Assembly: GCA_004557385.1 (NCBI GenBank)
Contig: SFEA01000033.1
Location: 1 to 27,077 of the forward strand
Reading direction: 5' to 3'
DNA: 27,077 nt
Source of the DNA: Bacteroidales bacterium
GTDB taxonomy: Bacteria; Bacteroidota; Bacteroidia; Bacteroidales; Muribaculaceae
The stretch's first letter is position 1, and each line of letters opens with the position of its first letter. The notes under the pieces are model-generated. The model did no database searches, had not been told where the DNA came from, and was given only the letters and a program-made list of their open reading frames with translations. Positions 1-8,078 of this stretch are shown one piece after another. Position numbers and translations under genes: made by a program.

Positions 1-1347
1 GCTATTGGCATCAACACCAAACCATGCAGTTCCCGAACCATCATAGTAGTTCTTGAAGGTTGAGTGAGTAGACATGTTGAACGTAGTGCCATTGGCGCTT
101 GCCGTCTGCTTCTTCGACACCGCTTTCTGATTGCCGTTGGCGTCAATCACCACATATTGAAAAGTGAATGCACTGGCATCGGAGCCATAGATGTCAATAG
201 CCGATTCATAGGAACCGCCATAATAATCGCTGTCGATAAGCAGAACCGTATTCTGAGCCACCGATGTGCCGGTATTGGTGAACGTGGTGCCAAAGTGTAA
301 CTTATAGCCGCCCTCATTTCCTGCCGAAAGCACCAACAACCTGCCGGCATCGCTCAAAGCGTCGAGCGACTTACAAAAGTCGGTGGTGCCATCGTGTGGT
401 CCAACGTGGTCGCCCAAACTCAAATTCACCACCGCCGGTTTGCCTACACTTTCGGCATAACTGAATATATAATTAATCGAATTGACTATATTAGCATCGG
501 TGAGGTCGTTAGCCAATCCACATAACACAATGTCGGCTTCGGGCGCCATGCCGCCATACGAGCCAACCTTGGTTCCGGCTGCAATGGCTGAAGTGTGTGT
601 GCCGTGCGACTCGCCTGTCAAATCGCAGGTGAGTTTTGCAATCTCTTCGGGGGTGGTGTATTCGGCGCCTGGCAGAGTCTTTCCATTCACCACCGGACTG
701 TTGCCTGTTCCGCCTGGCATATACACCCGCTTCACTCGCGTGTTGCCATCTTCGTCTTTAAAAGCCATGTGGTTGAAATCGATGCCGGCATCAATCACGC
801 CCACAACCACGTCACGACCCTTATAAGGCATGCTAAGCCCCGTGCCCGAATGCACCTGGTTGACGTTAGCCGTGCTACGCTGTTTGTCGGTTTTCAAATT
901 CACGCGATGTGCAACTGCCACTTGGCGCACTTTGCCCAACTTGGCAATAGCCTCAAGTTTTTCAATCGGCGCAGTCACCGTGAGCACATCGCCATACTCA
1001 CCATTCACCTGCACGCCCATCGATTGAAGTTCAGCCAGCGGCGCCGCATTCCAGCCGTCGACACTAACAAAAGCTTGCACAGTGGGTTTGTCGTCAACCA
1101 TAGCCACCGGCACTATGCTGCTTGCTCTGTCCGAGCCTCGGCGATTGACGCGCAGCGTGCGTTTCTCGCTTCGACGTTCAGCAGCCGACTCCAAAGTGCG
1201 AGCTGTTCTGCCTACAGCAGTCTGTCGGGCATTCACATTACTCAGAAAAGCCTGTGTTACGTTCGACAATCGCCCTTCAGCAACTATCATCGACATCGGC
1301 ACAAAGGCAAGCGCTGCCGAAACTATTATTCGTTTTAACAATTTCAT
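1..1347 (-). CDS. Subtilisin-like (S8) secreted serine protease, C-terminus outside window
   Basis: Partial gene: 449 codons are visible and the frame is still open at the left edge. The start at 1347 gives a typical signal peptide (MKLLKRIIVSAALAF, then a small-residue cleavage region). A propeptide-like segment follows (about residues 30-165). The catalytic core shows the Asp motif VGVIDAGI (Asp186, codon 790-792), the His motif ESHGTHTSAIAAG (His248, codon 604-606) and the oxyanion-hole Asn in LSAGNEGG (Asn344, codon 316-318). The catalytic Ser (GTSMA-type motif) must lie outside the window. After Asn344 there is a beta-rich stretch of at least 100 residues before any Ser motif, which resembles S8 proteases with an insertion between Asn and Ser. 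Known for the family: endopeptidase, exported to periplasm or cell surface. A good promoter lies just upstream (1394-1425), so it is probably transcribed separately from the TPR gene. Confidence 0.9.
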   Translation of the reverse strand, partial: MKLLKRIIVSAALAFVPMSMIVAEGRLSNVTQAFLSNVNARQTAVGRTARTLESAAERRSEKRTLRVNRRGSDRASSIVPVAMVDDKPTVQAFVSVDGWNAAPLAELQSMGVQVNGEYGDVLTVTAPIEKLEAIAKLGKVRQVAVAHRVNLKTDKQRSTANVNQVHSGTGLSMPYKGRDVVVGVIDAGIDFNHMAFKDEDGNTRVKRVYMPGGTGNSPVVNGKTLPGAEYTTPEEIAKLTCDLTGESHGTHTSAIAAGTKVGSYGGMAPEADIVLCGLANDLTDANIVNSINYIFSYAESVGKPAVVNLSLGDHVGPHDGTTDFCKSLDALSDAGRLLVLSAGNEGGYKLHFGTTFTNTGTSVAQNTVLLIDSDYYGGSYESAIDIYGSDASAFTFQYVVIDANGNQKAVSKKQTASANGTTFNMSTHSTFKNYYDGSGTAWFGVDANS

Positions 1348-1393
1348 CGTTTTCAAATAGGTTGCTTAGTTATTTCAAATTATATATTGATTT

Positions 1394-1425
1394 CAAAATT
1401 ACTTGAAAAATCTTACATAATCAAA
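1394..1425 (-). promoter_or_regulatory. Bacteroidetes-type promoter for the S8 protease gene
   Basis: On the minus strand TTTG (1425-1422), a 20-bp spacer, then TAATTTTG (1401-1394), matching the TTTG / TAnnTTTG consensus. The predicted transcript start is near 1388, leaving a leader of about 40 nt before the ATG at 1347. It sits immediately downstream of the TPR gene terminator. Confidence 0.55.
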
Positions 1426-1429
1426 CCCA

Positions 1430-1478
1430 GATAAAAAGAAATTGCGGTATTCAACTGCAAAGCAATCAAATACCGCAA
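1430..1478 (-). terminator. Rho-independent terminator after the TPR gene
   Basis: Perfect 10-bp inverted repeat TTGCGGTATT (1442-1451) / AATACCGCAA (1469-1478) with a 17-nt loop, followed on the minus strand by the T-rich tract TTTCTTTTTATCT (1441-1430). It lies 36 nt beyond the stop codon of the TPR gene. Confidence 0.7.
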
Positions 1479-1513
1479 CTATTGGTCGTTGATATCTATA
1501 ATATCAGTTCAAA

Positions 1514-3127
1514 TTACTTGAGACCTTCAACATACTTGCGAAGTGCATCGTTACTTGGGTCTACTTCAAGCCACTTGAGGTAGTATTCCTTAGCACCGGC
1601 TGTGTCGCCTTTGTCGAATGCCATGCGAGCCAAGTTGCCATAGATGCTGATGTAAACGTCCTTATATTCAACCTTGCCATTTTCCTTTTCGTTAAGGATG
1701 TCGATAGTGGCATTGTAGAACTTAACAGCTTCGTCGTTGTTGCCTGCAAGGCTTTCAACCTTGGCTTGTTGTTGAACGATACGATAGTTGCCAGGAACTC
1801 GTTCGTTTGCCATTGCTGCATACTTGCGTGCACCTTCAATAGCCGAAGCCTTCTTAGCAGCGTCTTCAGTTGTTACAGCAAGATTGAAGTATTTGGTCGA
1901 CATAACATACAAGTCATTAGCCTTGCATTCTTCGCTGTCGACAATCTTTTGATAATAGATTGCAGCCTTTTCGAAGTTTTGTGCTTCATCGTAAACGTCA
2001 ACCAAGTCGCGAACCAGGTCGAGGTTGTTAGGATTAACTTCAACAGCCTTTTCGTATTGAGCTACCGATTCAGCAGCCTTGCCCACATTCTTCAAAGCAG
2101 TTGCATAGTCAACATAGTCTTTCGAAGCATATTCAGTGCCCGGTATGTTCAAACCAAACAATTCAGCGCCAAACTTTTCAGCCTCAGTCCAGTTTTGAAG
2201 AGCAACCATGTTGTAGAGTTGCATACGGCACATAAAGAAGTTGTCCTTGTCGCCTGCAGCTACAGCCGAGCGAATCTTCGAAGCCAAATCAAACGATTCT
2301 TGATACTTTTGTCCGAAGAACAAAAGCTGAACGTAGCGAATTTCGTCTTGCTTGAAGTGGTTAGGATTCTTGATGTACTTGCCATATTGTTCAGCAGCCT
2401 TCGAGCCGAGGTCGCGTTCGTAGTACTTTTCAGCAAGTTCGCGTTGAGCAAGCGCCGAGTTAGGATTCTTTGCAACGAGTTCTTCGAGGCGTTCGGTAGC
2501 CATAGCAGGGTTCACGTTGAAGTAAGTGTTGGCATACTTCACATAAGCCTCTTCATTGTCGGGCTCGTAGGTGAAAGCAAGTTCGTATTGACCTGCAGCA
2601 CCGCCGTAGTCCTTTTCAGCAGCCTTCATATCGCCTTCCAAGATGTAAACATCCGGGTCCTTAGCATTGGTCTTGCGTGCCTTTTCGATGTTCTTGGCAA
2701 TTACCTTTGCATAAGTTGTTGGATTAGCATCGTAGTAAGCACGTGCTATTGCAGCATAAACCGAAGCATTTTTCTTGTCGAGTTTCAAAGCAGTCTTGAA
2801 TTGCTCTTCAGCAGCCTTCTCGTTGTTGGCCTTGAGGTCGAGCGCACCAAGTGCAATGTAGTTGAATGGATCGTTAGCATCGGCTGCAACACCCTTGTTG
2901 TAGAAGTCTCTTGCGCCGGCAACATTACCCTTCGAAGCCTCGATATGACCAAGATAGCAATATGCCTGGCTCTTTACAGTTGTTGAATTGTTAAGGTTCT
3001 TATCGAGCAATTCCTTTGCGTTGTCGATTTTACCAACCTTGAAATACTCAATACCGTCCTTGTAACCTTGTGCATTGCTCACCAATGAGCCACCTAATAA
3101 AAGGATTGCAAAAATCTTAAGTTTCAT
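1514..3127 (-). CDS. Secreted tetratricopeptide-repeat (TPR) protein
   Basis: 537 residues. A Sec signal peptide is clear (MKLKIFAILLLGGSLVSNAQ), so the protein is probably periplasmic. The rest is a chain of helical pairs of 34-36 residues with TPR signatures (e.g. AYCYLGHIEASKGNVAGARDF about 57-77, YIALGALDLKANNEKAAEEQF about 90-110, and a last one near 510-530); I count roughly ten or more repeats and no other domain. TPR arrays are protein-binding scaffolds. It is the last gene after a PstS-like lipoprotein, 78 nt downstream with no promoter seen in the gap, and is followed by a terminator, so it is probably cotranscribed. This tonB-pstS-TPR order is one I recognise from other Bacteroidales; the function of the TPR protein there is not known to me. 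Confidence 0.9.
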   Translation of the reverse strand: MKLKIFAILLLGGSLVSNAQGYKDGIEYFKVGKIDNAKELLDKNLNNSTTVKSQAYCYLGHIEASKGNVAGARDFYNKGVAADANDPFNYIALGALDLKANNEKAAEEQFKTALKLDKKNASVYAAIARAYYDANPTTYAKVIAKNIEKARKTNAKDPDVYILEGDMKAAEKDYGGAAGQYELAFTYEPDNEEAYVKYANTYFNVNPAMATERLEELVAKNPNSALAQRELAEKYYERDLGSKAAEQYGKYIKNPNHFKQDEIRYVQLLFFGQKYQESFDLASKIRSAVAAGDKDNFFMCRMQLYNMVALQNWTEAEKFGAELFGLNIPGTEYASKDYVDYATALKNVGKAAESVAQYEKAVEVNPNNLDLVRDLVDVYDEAQNFEKAAIYYQKIVDSEECKANDLYVMSTKYFNLAVTTEDAAKKASAIEGARKYAAMANERVPGNYRIVQQQAKVESLAGNNDEAVKFYNATIDILNEKENGKVEYKDVYISIYGNLARMAFDKGDTAGAKEYYLKWLEVDPSNDALRKYVEGLK

Positions 3128-3205
3128 TTCTGTCTTAATTATAGTTGTTAAAATTATTTATTTTCTTCTCTCTGTTATTTTTGACTATATCACTGCCGCT
3201 TTGGT

Positions 3206-4195
3206 TTAATCGATGCTAACAACGCGTGGCTGAATAGCTGCCGGAAGCACTCCGGTGTTCTGAATTATCTTCTGACCAATGAAGCCAGTCAAGAAGCAAT
3301 AGAATCCTTGTGCCAAGCCACCCACCGGACCAGTGCAAGTGACATAAATGCTTCGATAGAGCGGATAACGTGCATCGTAGATATACACCTGATACGGCTT
3401 ATAGCCAATGAGCTCGTCGTCGCGGCGCACCTTAAGCACCTTTATGCGGCTGTTTTCGAAATCAATGGTGGTGGTGTCGTTTTCGTTCAGCTTTGCCACA
3501 CGCTGCTCAACCGGCTCGCTCTTGCCCTTCATGTCGGCAGTAATCCAACTCACACCAATTATGCCAAGTGCATTCTTGCGCTTCGAAACCAGCTCGAACA
3601 CATCTTCACTCGAGCCTTGAGCATACACATTCTTGATGAACGGCTTGCCATTGAGCAACGAATCGCGCATATATCGAGTCACACTTGAGCCGCTGCCGTC
3701 AAACACCACGGCAATGCTGTCGCGTTTTAGCTTGGTGGGAGTGATTTCGCCCCACTTCATCACCTTGCCCGTGAAAATATCTCGCAAATCTTGCATCGAC
3801 AATTCGTCGATGTCGTTTTCCTTGTTCACAATCAACGCAATGGCATCTACTGCCAGACGTTGTGTGCGTGCCGGTCGATTCTTCGACTTCAAATAATCCT
3901 TCTGCTCCTGTGTCAACTCGTGGGCAGTGACTATCAACCGCGTCTTCATCTGCAAAAGCGAGTCAACTGCAGCACTTTCGTCTTGATAATACGGAATAAT
4001 GCTCGCATTTGGATATGTGAACTCAAACACTTCAATCTCCTGATTGAGGATGTTCTGAAACGATTGGTCGCACACAATCGATGTCATGCCACTTGTGGTG
4101 GTATCCTCAGTGCCAGTCGACTTCTTGCCACCACACGACATCAGCATTGATGTTGCAGCTGCAGCAATCGATAATGTAAGTAATATCTTTTTCAT
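3206..4195 (-). CDS. PstS-family periplasmic substrate-binding lipoprotein
   Basis: 329 residues from the ATG at 4195. An upstream in-frame ATG at 4240 would place 15 charged residues before the signal peptide, so 4195 is preferred: MKKILLTLSIAAAATSMLMSC ends in a lipobox (LMSC), giving a lipoprotein with Cys21 as anchor. The body resembles the PBP-like fold of PstS (phosphate-binding) proteins: TAHELT..., LAVDAIALIVNKEN, LSMQDLRDIFTGKVMKWGEI, and the anion-loop-like VFDGSGSSVTRYMRDS. No pstCAB permease or ATPase genes are present. The gene sits instead downstream of tonB and a small membrane protein and upstream of a TPR gene, so a role other than high-affinity phosphate uptake is possible. 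The family is confident; the ligand is not. Confidence 0.85.
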   Translation of the reverse strand: MKKILLTLSIAAAATSMLMSCGGKKSTGTEDTTTSGMTSIVCDQSFQNILNQEIEVFEFTYPNASIIPYYQDESAAVDSLLQMKTRLIVTAHELTQEQKDYLKSKNRPARTQRLAVDAIALIVNKENDIDELSMQDLRDIFTGKVMKWGEITPTKLKRDSIAVVFDGSGSSVTRYMRDSLLNGKPFIKNVYAQGSSEDVFELVSKRKNALGIIGVSWITADMKGKSEPVEQRVAKLNENDTTTIDFENSRIKVLKVRRDDELIGYKPYQVYIYDARYPLYRSIYVTCTGPVGGLAQGFYCFLTGFIGQKIIQNTGVLPAAIQPRVVSID

Positions 4196-4270
4196 TTTGC
4201 GTTCCGTCTTAATTAAATCAAACGTTAATTTAATAATCAAAATCGGCTTATACCTTTTGCTTGCGCAACC

Positions 4271-4489
4271 TCACACGCGTGAGTCGACGCCGGCAACATA
4301 ACGGTAGCACCGCCAAATGCCATAGACAATGAACAGCGTGCCCAATGAATAGCGCGCCCATCGGGGCAGCCAATCAAACATGCCGAGCAACACTAAGATG
4401 CCCATGCCTACGTAGATGAATATCATAAACAATCCGAACATCACCTTGATGCTCTTCTTCGATTCATTTTTCTTATTCTCTTGCTCCAT
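4271..4489 (-). CDS. Small two-helix inner-membrane protein, function unknown
   Basis: 72 residues. A charged N-terminus (MEQENKKNESKKSIK) precedes two hydrophobic segments, about residues 16-37 (MFGLFMIFIYVGMGILVLLGMF) and 45-63 (RYSLGTLFIVYGIWRCYRYV), so it should be a helical hairpin with the N-terminus in the cytoplasm. No enzymatic motif is seen. It ends 75 nt before the PstS-like lipoprotein start and follows the tonB terminator, so it is probably the first gene of a small-membrane-protein / pstS-like / TPR transcript. Similar short ORFs between tonB and the pstS-like gene are, from memory, common in Bacteroidales, which supports it being real. Confidence 0.75.
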   Translation of the reverse strand: MEQENKKNESKKSIKVMFGLFMIFIYVGMGILVLLGMFDWLPRWARYSLGTLFIVYGIWRCYRYVAGVDSRV

Positions 4490-4534
4490 TGCAAAAACAT
4501 AAAAAAGTTATCATTGTCGAAGGCTTACAACAAC

Positions 4535-4552
4535 GCTTTTGCTGGCAAAAGC
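4535..4552. repeat. Perfect 18-bp palindrome in the leader of the small membrane protein gene
   Basis: GCTTTTGC-TG-GCAAAAGC, 8-bp arms around a 2-nt centre, 46-63 nt upstream of the ATG at 4489 and downstream of the candidate -7 boxes. It could be an RNA hairpin in the leader or a DNA operator; there is no T-tract that would make it a terminator. Confidence 0.5.
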
Positions 4553-4583
4553 ACTATATACGCACAAACAAAAATAATTTCCT

Positions 4584-4591
4584 CAAAGTTA
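4584..4591 (-). promoter_or_regulatory. Candidate -7 box for the small membrane protein / PstS-like / TPR transcript
   Basis: TAACTTTG on the minus strand matches TAnnTTTG, but no good TTTG lies 18-21 bp upstream (nearest TTG is 16 bp away). The placement between the tonB terminator and the next gene is what makes it plausible. Confidence 0.3.
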
Positions 4592-4757
4592 ATTAAAAAT
4601 GCCGTAACAACAGCCCATAATGGCGAAAATTTTACCGAATTTTTGGTTAAGAAATTCAAAACTGAATGTCGAAAGCACAAAAGCAAATGTAAAACAACAC
4701 TATTTCACGCATATCGCACATATCCGAAGAGCTAAAAATTCGCGCAACAAATGGTAG

Positions 4758-4806
4758 AAACTATACAAAACAAATCGCTGGCGAAAGAGTTTTCCAACGC
4801 CAGCGA
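4758..4806 (-). terminator. Rho-independent terminator after tonB
   Basis: Perfect 9-bp stem TCGCTGGCG (4775-4783) / CGCCAGCGA (4798-4806), 14-nt loop, then on the minus strand the T-rich run TTTGTTTTG. It begins 38 nt beyond the tonB stop codon and separates the exbB-exbD-exbD-tonB transcript from the three genes that follow. Confidence 0.7.
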
Positions 4807-4843
4807 CTTAAATTATCAACTTCTATCGTGATTGAAATCGCGA

Positions 4844-5704
4844 TTAGTTAGCACCTTGAAGTTTGAAGGTAACAGGAAGAGTGTACCAAACGTTCACTGC
4901 TTGACCATTCATACGGCCCGGTACGAAGTCAGGTAATGACTTACATACGCGAACGGCTTCCTTGTCAAGGTCACGGTCAACCGAGCGAACCACCTTTACT
5001 TCACCCACCTTACCAGTCTTGGTAACAACGAACTGTACGATAACCTTACCTTGTACGTTGTTTTCCATAGCCACGGTAGGATAGTTGATGTGGCTTTGCA
5101 GCCATTTCATCAGGGCAGCTTCACCTCCAGGGAATGTAGGCATCTGCTCTACAGCCTTGAAGACTTCTTCCTTAACGGGTTCCGGTTTCTTCTCTTCTAC
5201 AATAACCTCGTTTTTGTGTTCACGAGTTACGTTACGGTCATCAGTACCCTTATCGAAGTCGGTTTGACCGAATGCTGTTTGAGTTTCCTTCAATTCATCC
5301 TGAGTCTTGATTTCGTCCTCCGAGCGAACTTCTTCGTCCTTAGCGATAAGAAGCTCAGTTACCTTTACGGTATTGAGGATTTCTTCAGGAAGAGCCTCAG
5401 GCTTTTGTTCTTCGTACTTCTCTTGTTCTTCCTCTTCAGGTTCTTCCTCTTCAGCAGCTTCGAAGAGCACTTCTTGCTGGCTGGCTTCGTCGAGAATGCG
5501 TTGTTCTTCGATGTAAGCAGCAACCTTCATGTAAGAATATGCCACGATGCCAATGATGAGCGCACCAACGAGAGTATATATGAACGACTTCAAATGGCGG
5601 GGCTTCGAGTCCATACGCAAAGCGTAGGCGCCGAATTCCTTGTTACGACCGTCAAATACAAGGTCGCACCATTCTTTTGATGTAAGATCTACATTTTTTG
5701 CCAT
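4844..5704 (-). CDS. tonB: TonB energy-transducing protein
   Basis: 286 residues. The N-terminal cytoplasmic stretch contains WCDLVFDGRNKEFGAYALR, characteristic of Bacteroidetes TonB; a single membrane segment follows (about 40-62, FIYTLVGALIIGIVAYSYMKV). A long Glu/Pro/Lys-rich periplasmic spacer (about 75-185) leads into the C-terminal TonB domain (about 190-283) with FPGGEAALMKWLQSHINYP, GKVIVQFVVTKTGKVGEVKV and a final WYTLPVTFKLQG strand. Family role: carries proton-motive energy from ExbB/ExbD to TonB-dependent (SusC-like, siderophore, B12) outer-membrane receptors. It is the last gene of the exb block, 47 nt after the second exbD, and is followed by a terminator. Confidence 0.96.
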   Translation of the reverse strand: MAKNVDLTSKEWCDLVFDGRNKEFGAYALRMDSKPRHLKSFIYTLVGALIIGIVAYSYMKVAAYIEEQRILDEASQQEVLFEAAEEEEPEEEEQEKYEEQKPEALPEEILNTVKVTELLIAKDEEVRSEDEIKTQDELKETQTAFGQTDFDKGTDDRNVTREHKNEVIVEEKKPEPVKEEVFKAVEQMPTFPGGEAALMKWLQSHINYPTVAMENNVQGKVIVQFVVTKTGKVGEVKVVRSVDRDLDKEAVRVCKSLPDFVPGRMNGQAVNVWYTLPVTFKLQGAN

Positions 5705-5751
5705 AATTAAATTCCTTTCTGATTTTAATAATTCAACATATTATATCGATC

Positions 5752-6429
5752 TTACTTCTTTGCGTTCAGGCGTTTCAACAAGAATGGAGTCATCATAGCA
5801 GAGTCGGTTTCGTTGATACGATCGATCTGATAACGGCTGATGTTGTTGATTTGCATCTCATCGAGTGCGGTGACCAAACTGGTGTAACTTGCGTTAGGAG
5901 TAGCCTTGATGATAACAACAGGGCGAGTGAGTGTAGAGTCGTTACGGATTTCCTTTGCCTTGGCTTGATAAACCGAGTCGGAGATTTCCTTAGCTTTCCA
6001 CTTATCCTTGAGCACGTTAATCTTTTCAAGAACCTGTTTGTTGCGTTGTTGGAAGATAGCGCGAATACCTTGAGCCTTACCGTTTTCGTTTGGCATGAAG
6101 GCAATTTCTTGCATGTTACTTACGATTTCGGTGCCTTCTTGAGCAACTTCAGGCATACCTTCGTAGTAGTAAACGAAATCCTTTACAGGAACGCCGTCCT
6201 TATCCAATTCGCTGTCGAGAATCACTGTTATAGCCTCTGATTGCTTTACCTTGTTTTGGTCCTTCTTCTCTACCTTTTCGTTTGATGGCAAACTGATTTG
6301 CAGAGTTTGAGACTTAATCATTGTGGTACAAAGCATGAAGAATGTAATCAAAAGCATGTTCATGTCCACCATAGGGGTGAAGTCGACGCGTACGTCTTTT
6401 TTCTCCGTATATGTCTTTCCTTTTGCCAT
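5752..6429 (-). CDS. exbD: ExbD-family biopolymer transport protein (second copy)
   Basis: 225 residues. One N-terminal membrane helix (about 18-38) with the proton-pathway Asp22 in FTPMVDMNMLLITFFML, then a long periplasmic domain. It is much longer than the classical ExbD of about 140 residues because of extra sequence in the middle (about 80-170, rich in Lys/Glu and probably helical); long ExbDs are usual in Bacteroidetes. The C-terminal region VVIIKATPNASYTSLVTALDEMQINNISRYQI is the conserved ExbD/TolR fold. The start ATG at 6429 is only 2 nt after the stop of the first exbD, so the two are translated together and may form a heterodimer within the ExbB pentamer. Confidence 0.94.
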   Translation of the reverse strand: MAKGKTYTEKKDVRVDFTPMVDMNMLLITFFMLCTTMIKSQTLQISLPSNEKVEKKDQNKVKQSEAITVILDSELDKDGVPVKDFVYYYEGMPEVAQEGTEIVSNMQEIAFMPNENGKAQGIRAIFQQRNKQVLEKINVLKDKWKAKEISDSVYQAKAKEIRNDSTLTRPVVIIKATPNASYTSLVTALDEMQINNISRYQIDRINETDSAMMTPFLLKRLNAKK

Positions 6430-6431
6430 GA

Positions 6432-7133
6432 TTATTCTCCTTCAGTTTTTAATGCTGTTAACAATGTGAACTTATTCATCTTCAATGTCTGGAGATTGTC
6501 CATAACCACTTGAACAATAGAGTAAGGAGTTGAGCCGTCGGCTTTGATGGCAATACCTTTACCCTGTTTGATAGCAGTTTGCAAGTTATCGTTCGATGTG
6601 TTGTAAGCTGCTTTCATCCATATCTGGAATTCATTAGGTTTGCTGGCATCTTCGTTCATGTTAATTGGAATACCGCAATTTGGATTCTTAGCCGGGTCAA
6701 TAGCTTCGTCGCGTTGGTCGGGTGTCATGCTCAACCATTGTGAGAGCTGCTTGATAGGCAAACCGAACATGTGAATCTGACCGAAGGTCTCACATTGAGC
6801 TCGTGTGAGCTCGATTTTTGCGCTCGGATTCAATTTGTTGTATTCTGCAACTACATTCTTAATCAATTCCACACGCACTTTGTCGCTCGATTGTGTAGAG
6901 TCTTTGTCACCGGCAAGCGCCAGGAACACTCTACCGTCGGTGTCGACAAGCACGGTAATCAAGTTTTGTTCAGGCACCTTCTCTTCCGATACTGATGCTG
7001 GCGTGATTACTGTAATAGGCTCCTTTTGAAGGAATGTAGAGGTCAACATGAAGAAGGTAAGCAAGAGCACAGTAACGTCACTCATCGCAGTCATATCGAT
7101 GAATGGTTTCTTTTTCTCTGTCTTAACTTTCAT
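6432..7133 (-). CDS. exbD: ExbD-family biopolymer transport protein (first copy)
   Basis: 233 residues. N-terminal helix about 15-38 (DMTAMSDVTVLLLTFFMLTS) with the proton-pathway Asp19, then a periplasmic domain. It shares the ExbD ends with its neighbour, including the C-terminal KADGSTPYSIVQVVMDNLQTLKMNKFTLLTAL, but the middle part (about 85-175) is different in sequence, so the pair is old and not a recent duplication. It lies 56 nt downstream of exbB and 2 nt upstream of the second exbD. Two ExbDs per locus is the normal Bacteroidales arrangement. Confidence 0.94.
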   Translation of the reverse strand: MKVKTEKKKPFIDMTAMSDVTVLLLTFFMLTSTFLQKEPITVITPASVSEEKVPEQNLITVLVDTDGRVFLALAGDKDSTQSSDKVRVELIKNVVAEYNKLNPSAKIELTRAQCETFGQIHMFGLPIKQLSQWLSMTPDQRDEAIDPAKNPNCGIPINMNEDASKPNEFQIWMKAAYNTSNDNLQTAIKQGKGIAIKADGSTPYSIVQVVMDNLQTLKMNKFTLLTALKTEGE

Positions 7134-7189
7134 AGTTGGTTTTTGCTTTTTTTGTTTTTATTCTCAATAAAATATTCCTTCAACGGGCA

Positions 7190-7996
7190 TTATGCCTTTG
7201 CTTCAAATACAGCGATGATAGCAGCACCTGCTTCGTTCATCTTGTAAGTGATGTCGTTGATCTTAGTATCGTAGTAGTTGTAAGCGATAACTGCGAGAGC
7301 ACCAGTTGCAATACCAGAAGCAGTATTTACAAGGGCCTCAGAAATACCTTGAGAAAGAGCTGAAGAGTCAGGAGCACCTGAGTTACCAAGAGCAGAGAAC
7401 GACTTGATCATACCAAGCACAGTACCGAACAGACCCATAAGAGTACCGAGAGTGGTGTTGGTGAAGATGATTGGCATGTTTTGTTGCAATGTTGGCATTT
7501 CGAAGTTGATACCTTCGTCCAATGCGTTGCGGATTGCCAATGCACGGTCTTCCTTCTTGAGAGTGGTTTCGGTGAGCATTTCTTCGTACTTGTTTACAGC
7601 GCAAAGAACAGCGTTGCCGATTGCGCCACCTTGGTCAGCACAAACCTTCTTTGCATCTTCTACCTTGCCACCTTCGAGGGCTTTCTTAAGGTCAGATACA
7701 AATTTGTCAGTGCTCTTTTTGCCAGTAGCCTTCGAGAGAGCGATGAAGCGTTCTACCGAAAGAACAACTACCAAGAACAACAGACCCCAGATGATAGGTA
7801 CCACGAAACCACCTTCGTGAACTGTACCGAGCAGGTTAACTGGGTGACCATTTTCAAAGTTAGAATCTGCACCAAGTACGAATACATACATACATACAGA
7901 TGCAACAAAACAAAGGATAATTACCAAAAATGCGTTAATACCACCTTTTTTCTTAGCAGTGGCCTTAGCTGGTTTGTTAGGCTTTTGAGCTTCCAT
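7190..7996 (-). CDS. exbB: ExbB/TolQ/MotA-family proton channel protein
   Basis: 268 residues. A Lys/Ala-rich cytoplasmic N-terminus (residues 1-18) precedes a first helix (about 21-42), then a helix at about 64-84 (FVVPIIWGLLFLVVVLSVERFIAL), a large cytoplasmic helical domain (about 90-165), and the conserved pair of helices of the MotA_ExbB domain (about 172-198 NMPIIFTNTTLGTLMGLFGTVLGMI and about 220-250 GISEALVNTASGIATGALAVIAY). Family role: pentameric stator that, with ExbD, conducts protons to drive TonB. First gene of the operon; the nearest fully consensus promoter lies 290 nt upstream (8284-8315), with a weaker -7 box closer in. Confidence 0.95.
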   Translation of the reverse strand: MEAQKPNKPAKATAKKKGGINAFLVIILCFVASVCMYVFVLGADSNFENGHPVNLLGTVHEGGFVVPIIWGLLFLVVVLSVERFIALSKATGKKSTDKFVSDLKKALEGGKVEDAKKVCADQGGAIGNAVLCAVNKYEEMLTETTLKKEDRALAIRNALDEGINFEMPTLQQNMPIIFTNTTLGTLMGLFGTVLGMIKSFSALGNSGAPDSSALSQGISEALVNTASGIATGALAVIAYNYYDTKINDITYKMNEAGAAIIAVFEAKA

Positions 7997-8054
7997 AATT
8001 AAATAATTTGTTAGTTTTTGATGATTTAAATTATTAATAGTGTTAATAGTTCTT

Positions 8055-8062
8055 CAAATATA
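8055..8062 (-). promoter_or_regulatory. Candidate proximal -7 box for exbB
   Basis: TATATTTG on the minus strand, 59 nt upstream of the exbB start. There is no TTG/TTTG at normal spacing (nearest TTG is 26 bp upstream), so it would be a weak or activated promoter. Confidence 0.3.
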
Positions 8063-8078
8063 AACTTCTCTCTTATTA

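Larger units (their letters stand above)
4490..4843. other. 354-nt intergenic region between tonB and the small membrane protein gene
   Basis: AT-rich and without a credible gene. It holds the tonB terminator (4758-4806), a perfect short palindrome (4535-4552) and two minus-strand -7-like boxes (4569-4576 TATTTTTG and 4584-4591 TAACTTTG). An 84-codon plus-strand frame starting from TTG at 4481 is Lys-rich, overlaps the membrane-protein start and shows no recognisable feature. Confidence 0.6.

Noticed and set aside
1766..2986. 406-codon open frame on the plus strand
   Set aside because: Antisense to the TPR gene; Leu/Val/Ser-rich shadow translation without domain features.
4481..4735. 84-codon plus-strand frame in the tonB intergenic region
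   Set aside because: TTG start overlapping another gene's start codon, Lys/Asn-rich AT-driven composition and no promoter or conserved motif.
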